Translations under genes and position numbers: made by a program
Notes under the pieces: model-generated
Database searches by the model: none
What the model saw: only the letters and a program-made list of their open reading frames with translations
What the model was told of the DNA's origin: nothing
Shown: positions 7,428-15,150 of the stretch, piece by piece
Position numbering within the stretch: position 1 is the stretch's first letter
How the letters are laid out: every line of letters begins with the position of its first letter
Assembly (NCBI GenBank): GCA_020047775.1
Contig: JAIFNK010000105.1
Location: forward strand, 1 to 28,067
Direction of reading: 5' to 3'
Source of the DNA: Akkermansia sp.
GTDB lineage: Bacteria; Verrucomicrobiota; Verrucomicrobiia; Verrucomicrobiales; Akkermansiaceae
DNA length: 28,067 nucleotides

Positions 7428-8233
7428 GCGCACCCGATCCGCACATTCCCGGCGAGGCCTGCCTGTCCTGTTCGTCCCGCTTCAGCCAGCTTCGCAAACT
7501 CGGCTTGCGCGTCGAAGAAAGCGATTATGTGATCGCTCTCGCTGGAAACCCCAACACGGGAAAAACCACCGTCTTCAACGCCCTCACCGGCCTGCGCATG
7601 CACACCGGCAACTGGCCCGGCAAAACCATCAGCCGCGCCGAAGGAGGATTTTCCTACGAGGGGAAAAACTTCAAACTCGTCGATCTTCCCGGCACCTACT
7701 CGCTGTTGTCCGCCTCGCCGGATGAAGAAGTGGCCCGCACGTTCCTGCTTTTCGGGCAGCCAGATGTCACCGTGATCGTGGTGGACGCGACCTGCATGGA
7801 GCGCAATCTCAATCTCGCCCTGCAAGTGCTGCAAATCACCCGCCGCGCCGTGCTTTGTCTCAACCTGATGGACGAGGCCCGCGCCCACGGCATCCAAGTT
7901 GACGTCCGCAACCTCGCCCGCGACCTCGGCATTCCTGTAATTCCCTGCGCCGCCCGCTCCGGCGAGGGCGTCCCGGAACTCATCCGCGAAATCGCCGCCA
8001 TGGCCAAACTTGTTGATGCTTTGCCACCCCGCCGCCTGCCGCTGGAGATCCCCGGCCTGCGACTCGCGCTCGACCAAACCGAGGCGGATCTAACGAGATG
8101 TTTTCCCCGCCTGCCGCAGCCACGCTGGGTCGCGCTGAGGTTGCTGGAAGGTGATCGCGAAATCATGCGGGCCGTCCGCTCCGGTGAAATCGGCACCCTC
8201 AACGAACCTGCCGGCACCCCGCTCACCACCTGA
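7424..8233 (+). CDS. feoB: FeoB N-terminal GTPase protein (split FeoB, part 1)
   Basis: The protein is 269 aa from the ATG at 7424 (ATGA with the regulator stop). It carries the FeoB G-protein motifs: G1 GNPNTGKTT (41-49), G2 threonine in NWPGKTIS, G3 DLPG (87-90) and G4 NLMD (147-150). A helical region like the GDI domain follows and the gene ends at 8233. A short N-terminal extension carries a Cys pair (CLSC, residues 13-16). The membrane part of FeoB is a separate gene in another frame, overlapping by one base (TGATG). The linker sequence is plausible on both sides, so a true two-gene FeoB is more likely than a simple frameshift. It powers or gates ferrous iron uptake at the inner membrane. 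Confidence 0.88.
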   Translation: MSAPDPHIPGEACLSCSSRFSQLRKLGLRVEESDYVIALAGNPNTGKTTVFNALTGLRMHTGNWPGKTISRAEGGFSYEGKNFKLVDLPGTYSLLSASPDEEVARTFLLFGQPDVTVIVVDATCMERNLNLALQVLQITRRAVLCLNLMDEARAHGIQVDVRNLARDLGIPVIPCAARSGEGVPELIREIAAMAKLVDALPPRRLPLEIPGLRLALDQTEADLTRCFPRLPQPRWVALRLLEGDREIMRAVRSGEIGTLNEPAGTPLTT

Positions 8234-9642
8234 TGAAATCGCCGGAAGAAGTGCTCAAACACGCCGAGGAACTGCGCTGGCAGCTGCCTCAAAATCTGCA
8301 TGACCGCATCGCTGAGTCGATCCATGGCGAGGCGGCGCGCATCGCCGGGCGCAGCATCACCCGCAGAGGCGGCAACCGCCGGCTGGCATGGCAGCAAAAG
8401 CTCGACCGGATCCTGACCAACCCGTGGACCGCCTTTCCCATCATGGTATCGGTGCTGGGAGCCATCCTGTGGATCACCATCGTCGGGGCCAACGTGCCGT
8501 CCGCCATGCTCGCAACGCTGCTGGTGGACCAGGGTCATGCTCTTCTAGCAGACTGGTTCGTCGCCGCAGGGGCTCCGGCCTGGCTCAGGGGGCTGGTGGT
8601 GGACGGCATGTATCTAGCCACCGCATGGGTCGTCGCCGTGATGCTGCCGCCCATGGCGATCTTTTTCCCCTGCTTCACCCTGCTGGAGGACTTCGGCTTC
8701 CTGCCGCGCGTCGCTTTCAACCTCGACCGGATTTTCCAAAAAGCCGGTGCCCATGGCAAACAGGCGCTGACCATGGCCATGGGGCTCGGCTGCAACGCGG
8801 CGGGCGTCGTCGCCACACGCATCATCGACTCGCCGCGCGAACGACTCATCGCCATTCTCACTAACAATTTCTCGCTCTGCAACGGCCGCTGGCCAACCCA
8901 GATCCTGATGGCTTCGGTTTTCATCGGCACTCTCGCGCCCAAAGGCTGGGGAAGCTCGATCGCCGCGCTCTCGGTGCTGCTTGTCGCGCTGCTAGGATTT
9001 GGCTTCGCCCTGCTCACCTCGTGGATGCTCGCCCGCACCGTCCTGCGTGGGGAGGCCACCAGCTTCAGCCTGGAACTCCCGCCCTACCGACCGCCGAATT
9101 TCTGGAGAACCCTCTATAACTCGCTCATCGACCGCACCCTCATCGTGCTTTGGCGCGCCGTGGTTTTCGCCCTTCCCGCCGGAGCCGTCATCTGGCTGTG
9201 TGCCAATATCCCGGTGGGTGACGCCAGCTTGGCCGCGTGGTTCATCCATCTCACCGATCCGCTGGCATGGACCATGGGCCTCACAGGCGTCATCCTTCTC
9301 GCCTACATTGTGGCCATTCCCGCCAATGAAATCGTCGTGCCCACCATCCTCATGCTCACCGTACTGGTCACCGGCACCAGCGGAGGCGAGGGAGCCGGCG
9401 TGATGTTCGAAGCGGACAATGAGACCGTGCGCGCCATTCTCACCGCAGGCGGTTGGACCACCCTAACCGCCGTCTGCCTGATGCTCTTCAGTCTTTGCCA
9501 CAATCCCTGCTCCACCACGCTTTACACGATCTATCGAGAAACCCGCAGCGTGAAATGGACCGCTGTTTCCGCTTTGCTGCCGCTGGTGATGGGCATTGCA
9601 CTCTGCGCCATCGTCGCCGCCATCTGGCGCTTTTTGGCCTGA
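8233..9642 (+). CDS. feoB: FeoB membrane permease protein (split FeoB, part 2)
   Basis: The protein is 469 aa. It starts with a charged helical segment and QQKLDRILTNPWTAFPIMV, which matches the usual FeoB entry to the first helix (KIDRVLTh...G.pif). Two nucleoside-recognition/Gate repeats follow: FFPCFTLLEDFGFLPRVAFNLDRIFQKAGAHGKQ with MGLGCNAAGVVATRIIDSPRERLIAILTNNFSLCNGRWP, then IPANEIVVPTILM and LFSLCHNPCSTTLYTIYRETRSVKW. Cysteines in these motifs line the FeoB pore. The motifs differ from classical FeoB (NGRWP where SARLP is usual), so it belongs to a divergent branch. It begins at the TGATG overlap with the GTPase gene, which suggests stop-restart coupling and fixed stoichiometry. Confidence 0.88.
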   Translation: MKSPEEVLKHAEELRWQLPQNLHDRIAESIHGEAARIAGRSITRRGGNRRLAWQQKLDRILTNPWTAFPIMVSVLGAILWITIVGANVPSAMLATLLVDQGHALLADWFVAAGAPAWLRGLVVDGMYLATAWVVAVMLPPMAIFFPCFTLLEDFGFLPRVAFNLDRIFQKAGAHGKQALTMAMGLGCNAAGVVATRIIDSPRERLIAILTNNFSLCNGRWPTQILMASVFIGTLAPKGWGSSIAALSVLLVALLGFGFALLTSWMLARTVLRGEATSFSLELPPYRPPNFWRTLYNSLIDRTLIVLWRAVVFALPAGAVIWLCANIPVGDASLAAWFIHLTDPLAWTMGLTGVILLAYIVAIPANEIVVPTILMLTVLVTGTSGGEGAGVMFEADNETVRAILTAGGWTTLTAVCLMLFSLCHNPCSTTLYTIYRETRSVKWTAVSALLPLVMGIALCAIVAAIWRFLA

Positions 9643-9685
9643 GGCTCGGTGATCTTTCTCAAAATGAATGTCCAAGTAAGTCCGG

Positions 9686-9866
9686 CTAAGCCCCAATGCC
9701 TCTAAGGATTCGCTTGCGGGTGCAACGCCCTCAAGGAGAGGCGATCTCCGAATCGCCTTGCCCATGAGGTGACCATGAAAAGCGCTTCGCTCACCTCATG
9801 GGCCCCTCATGGGCTTCGGCGGATCGGAGTCCGCCGCTCCCTGATCCGTAAAGGCATTGGGCTAAG
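9686..9866. repeat. Palindromic 181-bp element, REPIN/MITE-like, between convergent genes
   Basis: Outer imperfect inverted repeats lie at 9686-9709 and 9844-9866 (shared cores AATGCCT and AGGCATT beside CTAAGCCC and GGGCTAAG). Inside are two inverted hairpins, GGCGATCTCCGAATCGCC at 9740-9757 and GGCGGATCGGAGTCCGCC at 9818-9835. Between these is a perfect 13-bp inverted repeat, GCCCATGAGGTGA (9760-9772) and TCACCTCATGGGC (9791-9803). The two hairpin arms share the loop CTCCGA and both lead into GCCCATGAGG. The right edge reaches the arsJ stop codon. It fills most of the gap between feoB and arsJ and could also act as a bidirectional terminator. No ORF is inside. Confidence 0.6.
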
Positions 9867-11079
9867 TCCCAACTGGTAAACGGCGGGGCAGTGCGAACGA
9901 GATCGCGAAGGTGGCGGCGAGAAAAAGGGACGAGGCGAGCAGGCAGCCGATGATGCCTCCTTCCATACCCCAGCGGACACCTGTTTGATAGAGAAGGCCG
10001 GAGAGCAGGGTTCCGGCGAGGCGGCCGCAGGCGTTCGCCATGTAATAGATGCCCACGTTCATCGCCACCTTGTCATGTTCCGCGTAATCGAGGATCAGGA
10101 AGGAATGCACCGCGGAATTCAGCGCGAAAACCACCCCGAAGACCATCAGTCCGGAGACGACCACCATGGCCGGATCGAAATGCAAGGCCAGCCCCGCCCC
10201 GATGCCCAGGGGAATCAAGGCCAGCACGAAAGCGAGCCAGGTGGCGGCTTTTCCACCGGGATCCTTGCCGCGGAGGATGACCGGAGCGGAGGCCTGGACG
10301 ATGCCGTAACCGATGACCCACGCCGCCATGAAGCCGCCGGCCTGCCAGAATTTCCAGCCAAGCACGGAGGAGAGGAAAACCGGCAGCGCGATGACGAACC
10401 AAACGTCCCGTGCACCGAAGAGAAACAGGCGTGCCACGGATAGAACATTCACTGCGCGATTCGGAGAGAACCACTGGCCGAAGCTGGCCTTGCGTTTCAC
10501 ATCTCCCAGACCGCCGCGCATCAGGGTCACCGCCAGGATGAGCGCGAGGGCCACCACGGCCATGAGCACCATCACCGCCGGTTGGAAACCGACGAGCGAG
10601 AGCAGCAGGCTGCCGGCGAAGAAGCCGACGCCTTTGAGCGCGTTCTTACTTCCCGTTAGCAAGGCGACCCAGCGGTAGAGACGGCCTTCCGCATCGCCCG
10701 CCACGAGTTTCACGGCGCTCTTGCTGCTCATTTTCGTGAGATCCTTGGCGATGCCGGAGAGCGCTTGGGAGGCCATCACCCAGGCGACGGTCAGCCCGCC
10801 GACCGGCATGAACGTCAGCATGCCGAGTGCCAGCAACTGGGTTCCGAGCCCCATGAAAAGCGTGCTCTTGAGGCCGAACCGCGAGGCGAGCATGCCGCCG
10901 GTGAGGTTGGTGACGATTCCGAAGAATTCATACAGCAGAAACAACGAGGCGACTTGCAGCGCGCCATAGCCGAGTTGGTAGAAGTAGAACAGCACGAGCA
11001 TCCGGATGGCTCCGTCCGCCAGCGTGTCCGCCCAGTAGGCGAGCGTGACGACAGCGTAGTTCCGGACGGCTGTGTTCAT
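9862..11079 (-). CDS. arsJ: ArsJ organoarsenical (1-arseno-3-phosphoglycerate) efflux MFS transporter
   Basis: The protein is 405 aa from the ATG at 11079, which overlaps the GAPDH stop (ATGA). It is an MFS protein of about 12 helices, with the ArsJ-like start [32 protein letters not shown]. Other ArsJ-like stretches are [48 protein letters not shown] and [17 protein letters not shown]. ArsJ exports 1-arseno-3-phosphoglycerate, which a co-encoded GAPDH makes from arsenate, and this gene directly follows such a GAPDH. Once outside, the product hydrolyses, so the pair gives arsenate resistance without an ArsC reductase. Its stop lies at the edge of the palindromic element. Confidence 0.92.
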   Translation of the reverse strand: MNTAVRNYAVVTLAYWADTLADGAIRMLVLFYFYQLGYGALQVASLFLLYEFFGIVTNLTGGMLASRFGLKSTLFMGLGTQLLALGMLTFMPVGGLTVAWVMASQALSGIAKDLTKMSSKSAVKLVAGDAEGRLYRWVALLTGSKNALKGVGFFAGSLLLSLVGFQPAVMVLMAVVALALILAVTLMRGGLGDVKRKASFGQWFSPNRAVNVLSVARLFLFGARDVWFVIALPVFLSSVLGWKFWQAGGFMAAWVIGYGIVQASAPVILRGKDPGGKAATWLAFVLALIPLGIGAGLALHFDPAMVVVSGLMVFGVVFALNSAVHSFLILDYAEHDKVAMNVGIYYMANACGRLAGTLLSGLLYQTGVRWGMEGGIIGCLLASSLFLAATFAISFALPRRLPVGT

Positions 11080-12083
11080 AACGAAGCGGCGACCATTTGT
11101 GCCAGTTCCGCATAGCGGCTGGCGTAGCCCCACTCGTTGTCATACCAGGCGAGGATCTTCACCTGAGTGCCGTTAGTGACCATAGTGGAAGGTGCGTCGA
11201 TGATGGACGAGCGCGGGTCGTCCTTGTAGTCCACGGACACCAGCGGGCGGGTTTCATAGCCGAGGATGCCCTTGAGCGGACCTTCCGCAGCGGCTTTGAG
11301 AAGGGAATTCACCTCGGCCACCGTGGTACCCCGTGAGACTTCGAAGACGCAGTCGGTGAGCGATGCGTTGAGCAGCGGCACGCGCACGGCCACGCCGTCG
11401 AGCTTGCCTAGCAGCTCCGGGAAAATCATGCCGATGGCGGTGGCGGAGCCGGTGGATGTCGGAATGAGCGACAGGCTGGAGGCCCGCGCGCGGCGCAAGT
11501 CCTTGTGCGGGGTGTCGAGGATGGATTGGGTGTTGGTCATGTTATGGATCGTGGTGATCATGCCATGTTTGATGCCGATGCCTTCGTGGATGACCTTCAC
11601 CACCGGGGCGAGGCAGTTCGTGGTGCAGGAGGCGGCAGTTAGCAGGTGGTGTTTGTCCGGTTCGTAAAGGTGGTCGTTCACGCCCATGACGATGTTGAGC
11701 GCGCCGGATTTCACGGGGGCGGCGACGATGACTTTCTTCACGCCGGCTTTGAAATACGCGTCGAGTTGCTCCGGCGTGCGGAATTTCCCGCTGGCTTCGA
11801 GCACGATGTCCACGCCGAGCTCGCCCCACGGGACCTTGGAGAAATCCTTCTCGCTGGTGTGACCGAGCGTTTTTCCGTCGATGAAAACGTGGTCCGCCTC
11901 GCCGCGGATTTCGCGCTTCCATCGGCCGTGGACCGAGTCGAACTCGATGAGATGTGCCGAGACGACGCCGTCGCCGCCGGTTTCGTTGAGGTGGACGAAT
12001 TCGATCTCCGGAAAGTCCCAGCCCGCGCGGAGTGCGAGCCGTCCCATGCGTCCGAAGCCGTTGATGCCGATGCGTTTTTTCAT
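11076..12083 (-). CDS. ArsJ-associated glyceraldehyde-3-phosphate dehydrogenase
   Basis: The protein is 335 aa, full length for type I GAPDH. The NAD site reads [15 protein letters not shown] at the N-terminus. The catalytic cysteine is Cys153 in [12 protein letters not shown] and the partner histidine is about His180 ([12 protein letters not shown]). The C-terminal strand [16 protein letters not shown] is canonical. In ars operons this enzyme uses arsenate in place of phosphate to form 1-arseno-3-phosphoglycerate, which ArsJ exports. Placement between acr3 and arsJ on the same strand makes a resistance role more likely than central glycolysis. The HNMTNTQ segment differs from the usual HAYTNDQ of housekeeping enzymes. 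Confidence 0.93.
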   Translation of the reverse strand: MKKRIGINGFGRMGRLALRAGWDFPEIEFVHLNETGGDGVVSAHLIEFDSVHGRWKREIRGEADHVFIDGKTLGHTSEKDFSKVPWGELGVDIVLEASGKFRTPEQLDAYFKAGVKKVIVAAPVKSGALNIVMGVNDHLYEPDKHHLLTAASCTTNCLAPVVKVIHEGIGIKHGMITTIHNMTNTQSILDTPHKDLRRARASSLSLIPTSTGSATAIGMIFPELLGKLDGVAVRVPLLNASLTDCVFEVSRGTTVAEVNSLLKAAAEGPLKGILGYETRPLVSVDYKDDPRSSIIDAPSTMVTNGTQVKILAWYDNEWGYASRYAELAQMVAASL

Positions 12084-12138
12084 GATTGATTCTATAGTTA
12101 GGAAAGCCGGGTGGAGGTTTCAGCGCGTGATCTGAACG

Positions 12139-12154
12139 GTGACGAAATTGTCAC
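12139..12154. other. Small inverted repeat at the acr3 stop
   Basis: GTGAC (12139-12143) and GTCAC (12150-12154) form a 5-bp hairpin with a 6-nt loop, overlapping the acr3 stop codon. The acr3-gapdh gap (12084-12150) is the longest inside the ars operon. It is too weak for a sure terminator but could modulate read-through or mRNA stability. Confidence 0.25.
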
Positions 12155-13221
12155 AATACGCCGCCGGAAACGGGTCCGCTGAAAAACCTGCGGCGGAATC
12201 GGAGTGAAACGTGGACGAGGCCGATCAAGACAGGCACCTCGATCAAAGGGCCCACCACCGCCGCGAAAGCGACGCCGGACTTGATGCCGAACGTCGCGAT
12301 GGCCACGGCGATGGCGAGTTCGAAGTTGTTACCCGCGGCGGTGAATGCGAGCGTCGTCGAGCGCGGATAGTCGGCACCGATGCGCTTGGCGAGGAAGAAG
12401 CTCGCGAAGAACATGGTCGCGAAATAGATCGTTAGAGGGATGGCGATGCGCACGACATCCAGCGGCAGCGCGACGATGGCGTTCCCCTTGAAGGTGAACA
12501 TCACGACGATGGTGAAAAGCAGCGCGCAGAGCGTGAGCTTCGAGATGCGCGGGATGAATTTCCCATCATACCAAACTTCGCCTTTCAGCGGGACCAGGAT
12601 CACGCGGCTGAGGAATCCCGCGGCAAACGGGATGCCCAGATAGATCATCACGCTCCAGAAGACCTCCGACATCGCGATGGGCACGATTTTTCCCTCCAAC
12701 CCGAAGTACGGGGGTAACACGGTGATGAAGAACCACGCGTAGGCGCTGTATAACAGAATCTGCAGGATGCTGTTGAGGGCGACGAGTCCGGCGGCGTATT
12801 CGCGGTTTCCCTTGGCGAGGTCGTTCCAGACGAGCACCATGGCGATGCACGGGGCGATGCCCACCAGGATCAGTCCGACCATGTAGTCCGGGTGGTCGCG
12901 CATGAAGGTGAACGCCAGCAGAACCATGAGGGATGGCGCGACGATCCAGTTCTGCACCAGCGCCAGGGTGAGGATGCGGGTGTTGGCAAAAACCTTGGGA
13001 AGCTCGGCGTATTTCACCTTCGCGAGCGGTGGATACATCATCAGGATGAGGCCGATGGCGATGGGAAGATTGGTGGAACCCACGGTCATCGGCGCGAAAA
13101 ACGTTTCGGGATCGGTGATGACGAACTGTGCGAGTGCCACGCCAAGACTCATGGCCATGAAGATCCAGACCGTGAGGTAGCGGTCCGTGAAGGACATGTT
13201 TTTGGCGACGGCGTCGGACAT
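12151..13221 (-). CDS. acr3: Acr3-type arsenite efflux transporter
   Basis: This 356-aa, ten-helix membrane protein carries the Acr3 landmarks. These are [15 protein letters not shown], the pore cysteine in [20 protein letters not shown] (Cys125), [11 protein letters not shown], and [21 protein letters not shown], where Glu301 matches the essential glutamate. It exports As(OH)3 driven by the proton gradient. It lies third in the operon, after arsR and the DUF6428 gene and before gapdh-arsJ, so one transcript covers arsenite and arsenate routes. Confidence 0.94.
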   Translation of the reverse strand: MSDAVAKNMSFTDRYLTVWIFMAMSLGVALAQFVITDPETFFAPMTVGSTNLPIAIGLILMMYPPLAKVKYAELPKVFANTRILTLALVQNWIVAPSLMVLLAFTFMRDHPDYMVGLILVGIAPCIAMVLVWNDLAKGNREYAAGLVALNSILQILLYSAYAWFFITVLPPYFGLEGKIVPIAMSEVFWSVMIYLGIPFAAGFLSRVILVPLKGEVWYDGKFIPRISKLTLCALLFTIVVMFTFKGNAIVALPLDVVRIAIPLTIYFATMFFASFFLAKRIGADYPRSTTLAFTAAGNNFELAIAVAIATFGIKSGVAFAAVVGPLIEVPVLIGLVHVSLRFRRRFFSGPVSGGVL

Positions 13222-13233
13222 GGCAGTGGGATG

Positions 13234-13695
13234 TTAGTCACAACCGCCAGGTGCGCAGCAGGAGGATTTTCCGCCGATGGCGGGCAGTCCGCAGAGTTCG
13301 GGCGCGAGGCACTCGGTGTGTTTGTGGGCGAGCCGGAGGACGACGGCTTCTTTGGCTAGTTCGTGGCCGGTGATGGCGTATTGGGAAATCACGCGGTCCT
13401 CGTATTCGATTTCCACGGGGATGGAATCGTCGGGCAGCAACGACTTGGCCTTGGCGAGGATGGACGCCATTTTGCCGGTCTCGATGCGGTGATCGTAGTC
13501 TTCGCCCACCCAGATCTGGAGCTGGCAGGTGGTGGTTTCGCGCAGCGTGCCGCCGCAGTCGAGGAAGGTTTTCCGCACGCGGCCGACTTCGGTGACGTGG
13601 AAGGAAACCGGCACCGCGCCGCCGTCGGGCAGGGCGATGCGGAAGTGGCGGTCGGTGTGCTCGGTGAGCAGCGATTTGAGTTCGGAGAGTTTCAT
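13234..13695 (-). CDS. DUF6428-family protein of ars operons
   Basis: The protein is 153 aa and soluble, with no signal peptide. It starts MKLSELKSLL and has conserved-looking FHVTEVGRVRKTFLDCGGTLRETTTCQLQIWVGEDYDHR, DSIPVEIEYEDRVISQYAI and AHKHTECLAPELCGLP. It ends in a cysteine cluster (SSCCAPGGCD). I recognise it as the DUF6428 family, seen between arsR and acr3 in several bacterial ars operons and of unknown function. Its start overlaps the arsR stop (ATGA), so the two are translationally coupled. The Cys-rich tail and HKHTEC segment could bind As(III) as a chaperone or accessory sensor; this is inference. Confidence 0.75.
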   Translation of the reverse strand: MKLSELKSLLTEHTDRHFRIALPDGGAVPVSFHVTEVGRVRKTFLDCGGTLRETTTCQLQIWVGEDYDHRIETGKMASILAKAKSLLPDDSIPVEIEYEDRVISQYAITGHELAKEAVVLRLAHKHTECLAPELCGLPAIGGKSSCCAPGGCD

Positions 13696-14054
13696 GGTTT
13701 CAGGGATTTGGGGCCGGGGCAGCAGCTGGTCTCGCGAACGGCGAGGCGGGCGAGGGCGCGGGCGGCGTCGGATTTCAGCACGGCGTCATCCGACTCGAAG
13801 AACTTTTCCAAAGTGCCGACGAGCTCGCGATACTTCGGCTCAATGCGGAAATAGGTCCATTTTTCGCACTTCTCGCTTTCGAGCAATCCGGCCTTGCGGA
13901 TGACCTGCACGTGGCTTGAAACCGAGGATTGCGGCATTTCGAGGATGTCCGCGAGTTCACAAACGCAGAGAGGCTCATCCAAGACGAGCCGCACGATCCG
14001 CCAGCGAGTCGAGTCGGCGAGGGCTCGCGAAAATGTTACGATGTTTTCCGTCAC
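13692..14054 (-). CDS. arsR: Arsenic-responsive repressor ArsR
   Basis: The protein is 120 aa from a GTG at 14054. The winged-helix core FSRALADSTRWRIVRLVLDEPLCVCELADILEMPQSSVSSHVQVIRKAGLLE contains CVCEL, matching the As(III)-binding ELCVCDL motif of ArsR. The wing SEKCEKWTYFRI follows, and a C-terminal SCCPGP adds more cysteines. It heads the minus-strand operon with DUF6428, acr3, gapdh and arsJ, and should repress it until arsenite binds. Confidence 0.92.
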   Translation of the reverse strand: MTENIVTFSRALADSTRWRIVRLVLDEPLCVCELADILEMPQSSVSSHVQVIRKAGLLESEKCEKWTYFRIEPKYRELVGTLEKFFESDDAVLKSDAARALARLAVRETSCCPGPKSLKP

Positions 14055-14069
14055 GGGAATGATCGTAAC
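14035..14069. promoter_or_regulatory. Inverted repeat spanning the arsR start (candidate operator)
   Basis: GTTACGAT (14035-14042) and ATCGTAAC (14062-14069) form a perfect 8-bp dyad around the arsR GTG start at 14054. A repressor bound here would block transcription or initiation of its own gene. The 19-bp spacer is longer than in typical ArsR operators, so confidence is modest. Confidence 0.4.
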
Positions 14070-14127
14070 GAGATTCCCCGTTGTGTCTAGGGGGGATTTT
14101 TAGGACATCATCGAATCTATTGAAGTG

Positions 14128-14868
14128 TCATTCATTTTTCCGGCTTTGGAAGCCGACCAGAGCGTAAACCACGAAGCCGAGCAGGATGCCAGACAGGAGG
14201 ACGGTCCAGAAGCCCTCGCTTTGATAGACCTCCTTGGGAGGACTCATGCCGAACACGGCCACCAGCGTTGCGAGGGGAAAGAAAAACGCCGCCAAACGGT
14301 TGAGGCGGCGCGCCTCGTGGTTGGCCACCGCTGCGGCTTGCGCCTGGCTGCTGGCGGCCTCGGCCAGCGTGAAGTCCATACCCGACTTGGCATCGGCCGC
14401 GACCAGATCAACGCCCCGCTCCAAATCCACGGCCTGGTCACGCAAGCTGATCACGCGGGACTCGTCCGGCAGTGCCTGGCGGGTCGCCTGCAACACCTCC
14501 GACAAGTGGCGGGTGGACCGTTGCAAGGGATTCACCCGGCGCATCACTTCGAAATACTGGCGGGCCGTTTTCGCCGCCTCCACATCGGTGTCCACCTCAT
14601 GGATCGCCGTGCGAAAGGACGCCAGATGGGCCTCCAAACCGGCAAGCCCTCCGGCGAGCGGCGCGCTTTTCCACTCGCCCGCCGGATTCCGCCAGACCAC
14701 CACCGCCGTCCGGACCTCGTCGTCCTCCGCCCGCGGAACCTGATGAAGAAGCAGGAGCAGATGGCCATCCTCGTCCATGAGGCGCTGCTTGCCCACGGTC
14801 ACGCCGAGCCGCTTGCGGATCGAATCCGGCAGGTCCCAGGTCTTCGGAATGTAGGCGGCTTTCTCCAT
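14128..14868 (-). CDS. CorA-like membrane protein lacking the GMN motif
   Basis: The protein is 246 aa from the ATG at 14868; an earlier start at 14892 is possible. It resembles the C-terminal half of CorA: a long helical region (VDTDVEAAKTARQYFEVMRRVNPLQRSTRHLSEVLQATRQALPDESRVISLRDQAVDLER), then HEARRLNRLAAFFFPLATLVAVFGM and GFWTVLLSGILLGFVVYALVGF. Two C-terminal helices joined by a short loop match CorA/ZntB topology. The selectivity motif after helix 1 is GMSPP instead of GMN, so Mg2+ transport is doubtful. It is 73 bp upstream of arsR on the same strand, but not obviously part of that operon. Confidence 0.65.
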   Translation of the reverse strand: MEKAAYIPKTWDLPDSIRKRLGVTVGKQRLMDEDGHLLLLLHQVPRAEDDEVRTAVVVWRNPAGEWKSAPLAGGLAGLEAHLASFRTAIHEVDTDVEAAKTARQYFEVMRRVNPLQRSTRHLSEVLQATRQALPDESRVISLRDQAVDLERGVDLVAADAKSGMDFTLAEAASSQAQAAAVANHEARRLNRLAAFFFPLATLVAVFGMSPPKEVYQSEGFWTVLLSGILLGFVVYALVGFQSRKNE

Positions 14869-15049
14869 GCGCCTAGCAGCGCATTTTCCCACTCAGCGGG
14901 CAAGCCAACATTGGCGGGGAAATGACGAAGGAGAACTCCCGCCATCCGGGGCGTCCCGCTCGCTGCCGGGCAGGTTCACGAAGCGCTGGCGATGAGGTGG
15001 CGGAGTTCGTCCGCGACTTCCAACAGGACAGCCGTTCCGAGGATAACTC

Positions 15050-15143
15050 GCTTTGCTGTCTCAGTTGGCGTTCTTTCTCCAACGCCTTGAACACGATCTC
15101 ATCGAGGCGCGCATCCACTGCCGCCCGCTGGCTCGGTGACGGG
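15050..15143 (-). pseudogene. Relic of a Ser/Thr protein kinase C-lobe
   Basis: On the minus strand, in the frame read through about 15143-15050, the sequence gives SPSQRAAVDARLDEIV followed by FKALEKERQLRQQS. This matches the end of the kinase domain of the intact gene at 20589 (APSKKVHIDVRLDEIVLRALEKTPELRYQTA). Beyond it the similarity stops, and no kinase N-lobe is present because the DUF6288 gene ends directly upstream at 15151. The rest of the gap 14869-15150 shows nothing else I can support. It is best read as a leftover of a deleted kinase gene. Confidence 0.65.
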
Positions 15144-15150
15144 AAGCGAT

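Noticed and set aside
9660..9765. Small minus-strand frame in the feoB-arsJ gap as a gene
   Set aside because: It covers feoB's 3' end and the palindromic element; the open frame is accidental.
11646..12089. 147-codon plus-strand frame over the GAPDH gene
   Set aside because: It is antisense to a gene with all GAPDH motifs, and its composition is that of a reverse-strand shadow.
13363..13854. 163-codon plus-strand frame over the DUF6428 and arsR genes
   Set aside because: It is antisense to two clearly recognised genes and has no family resemblance. It is a by-product of high GC.
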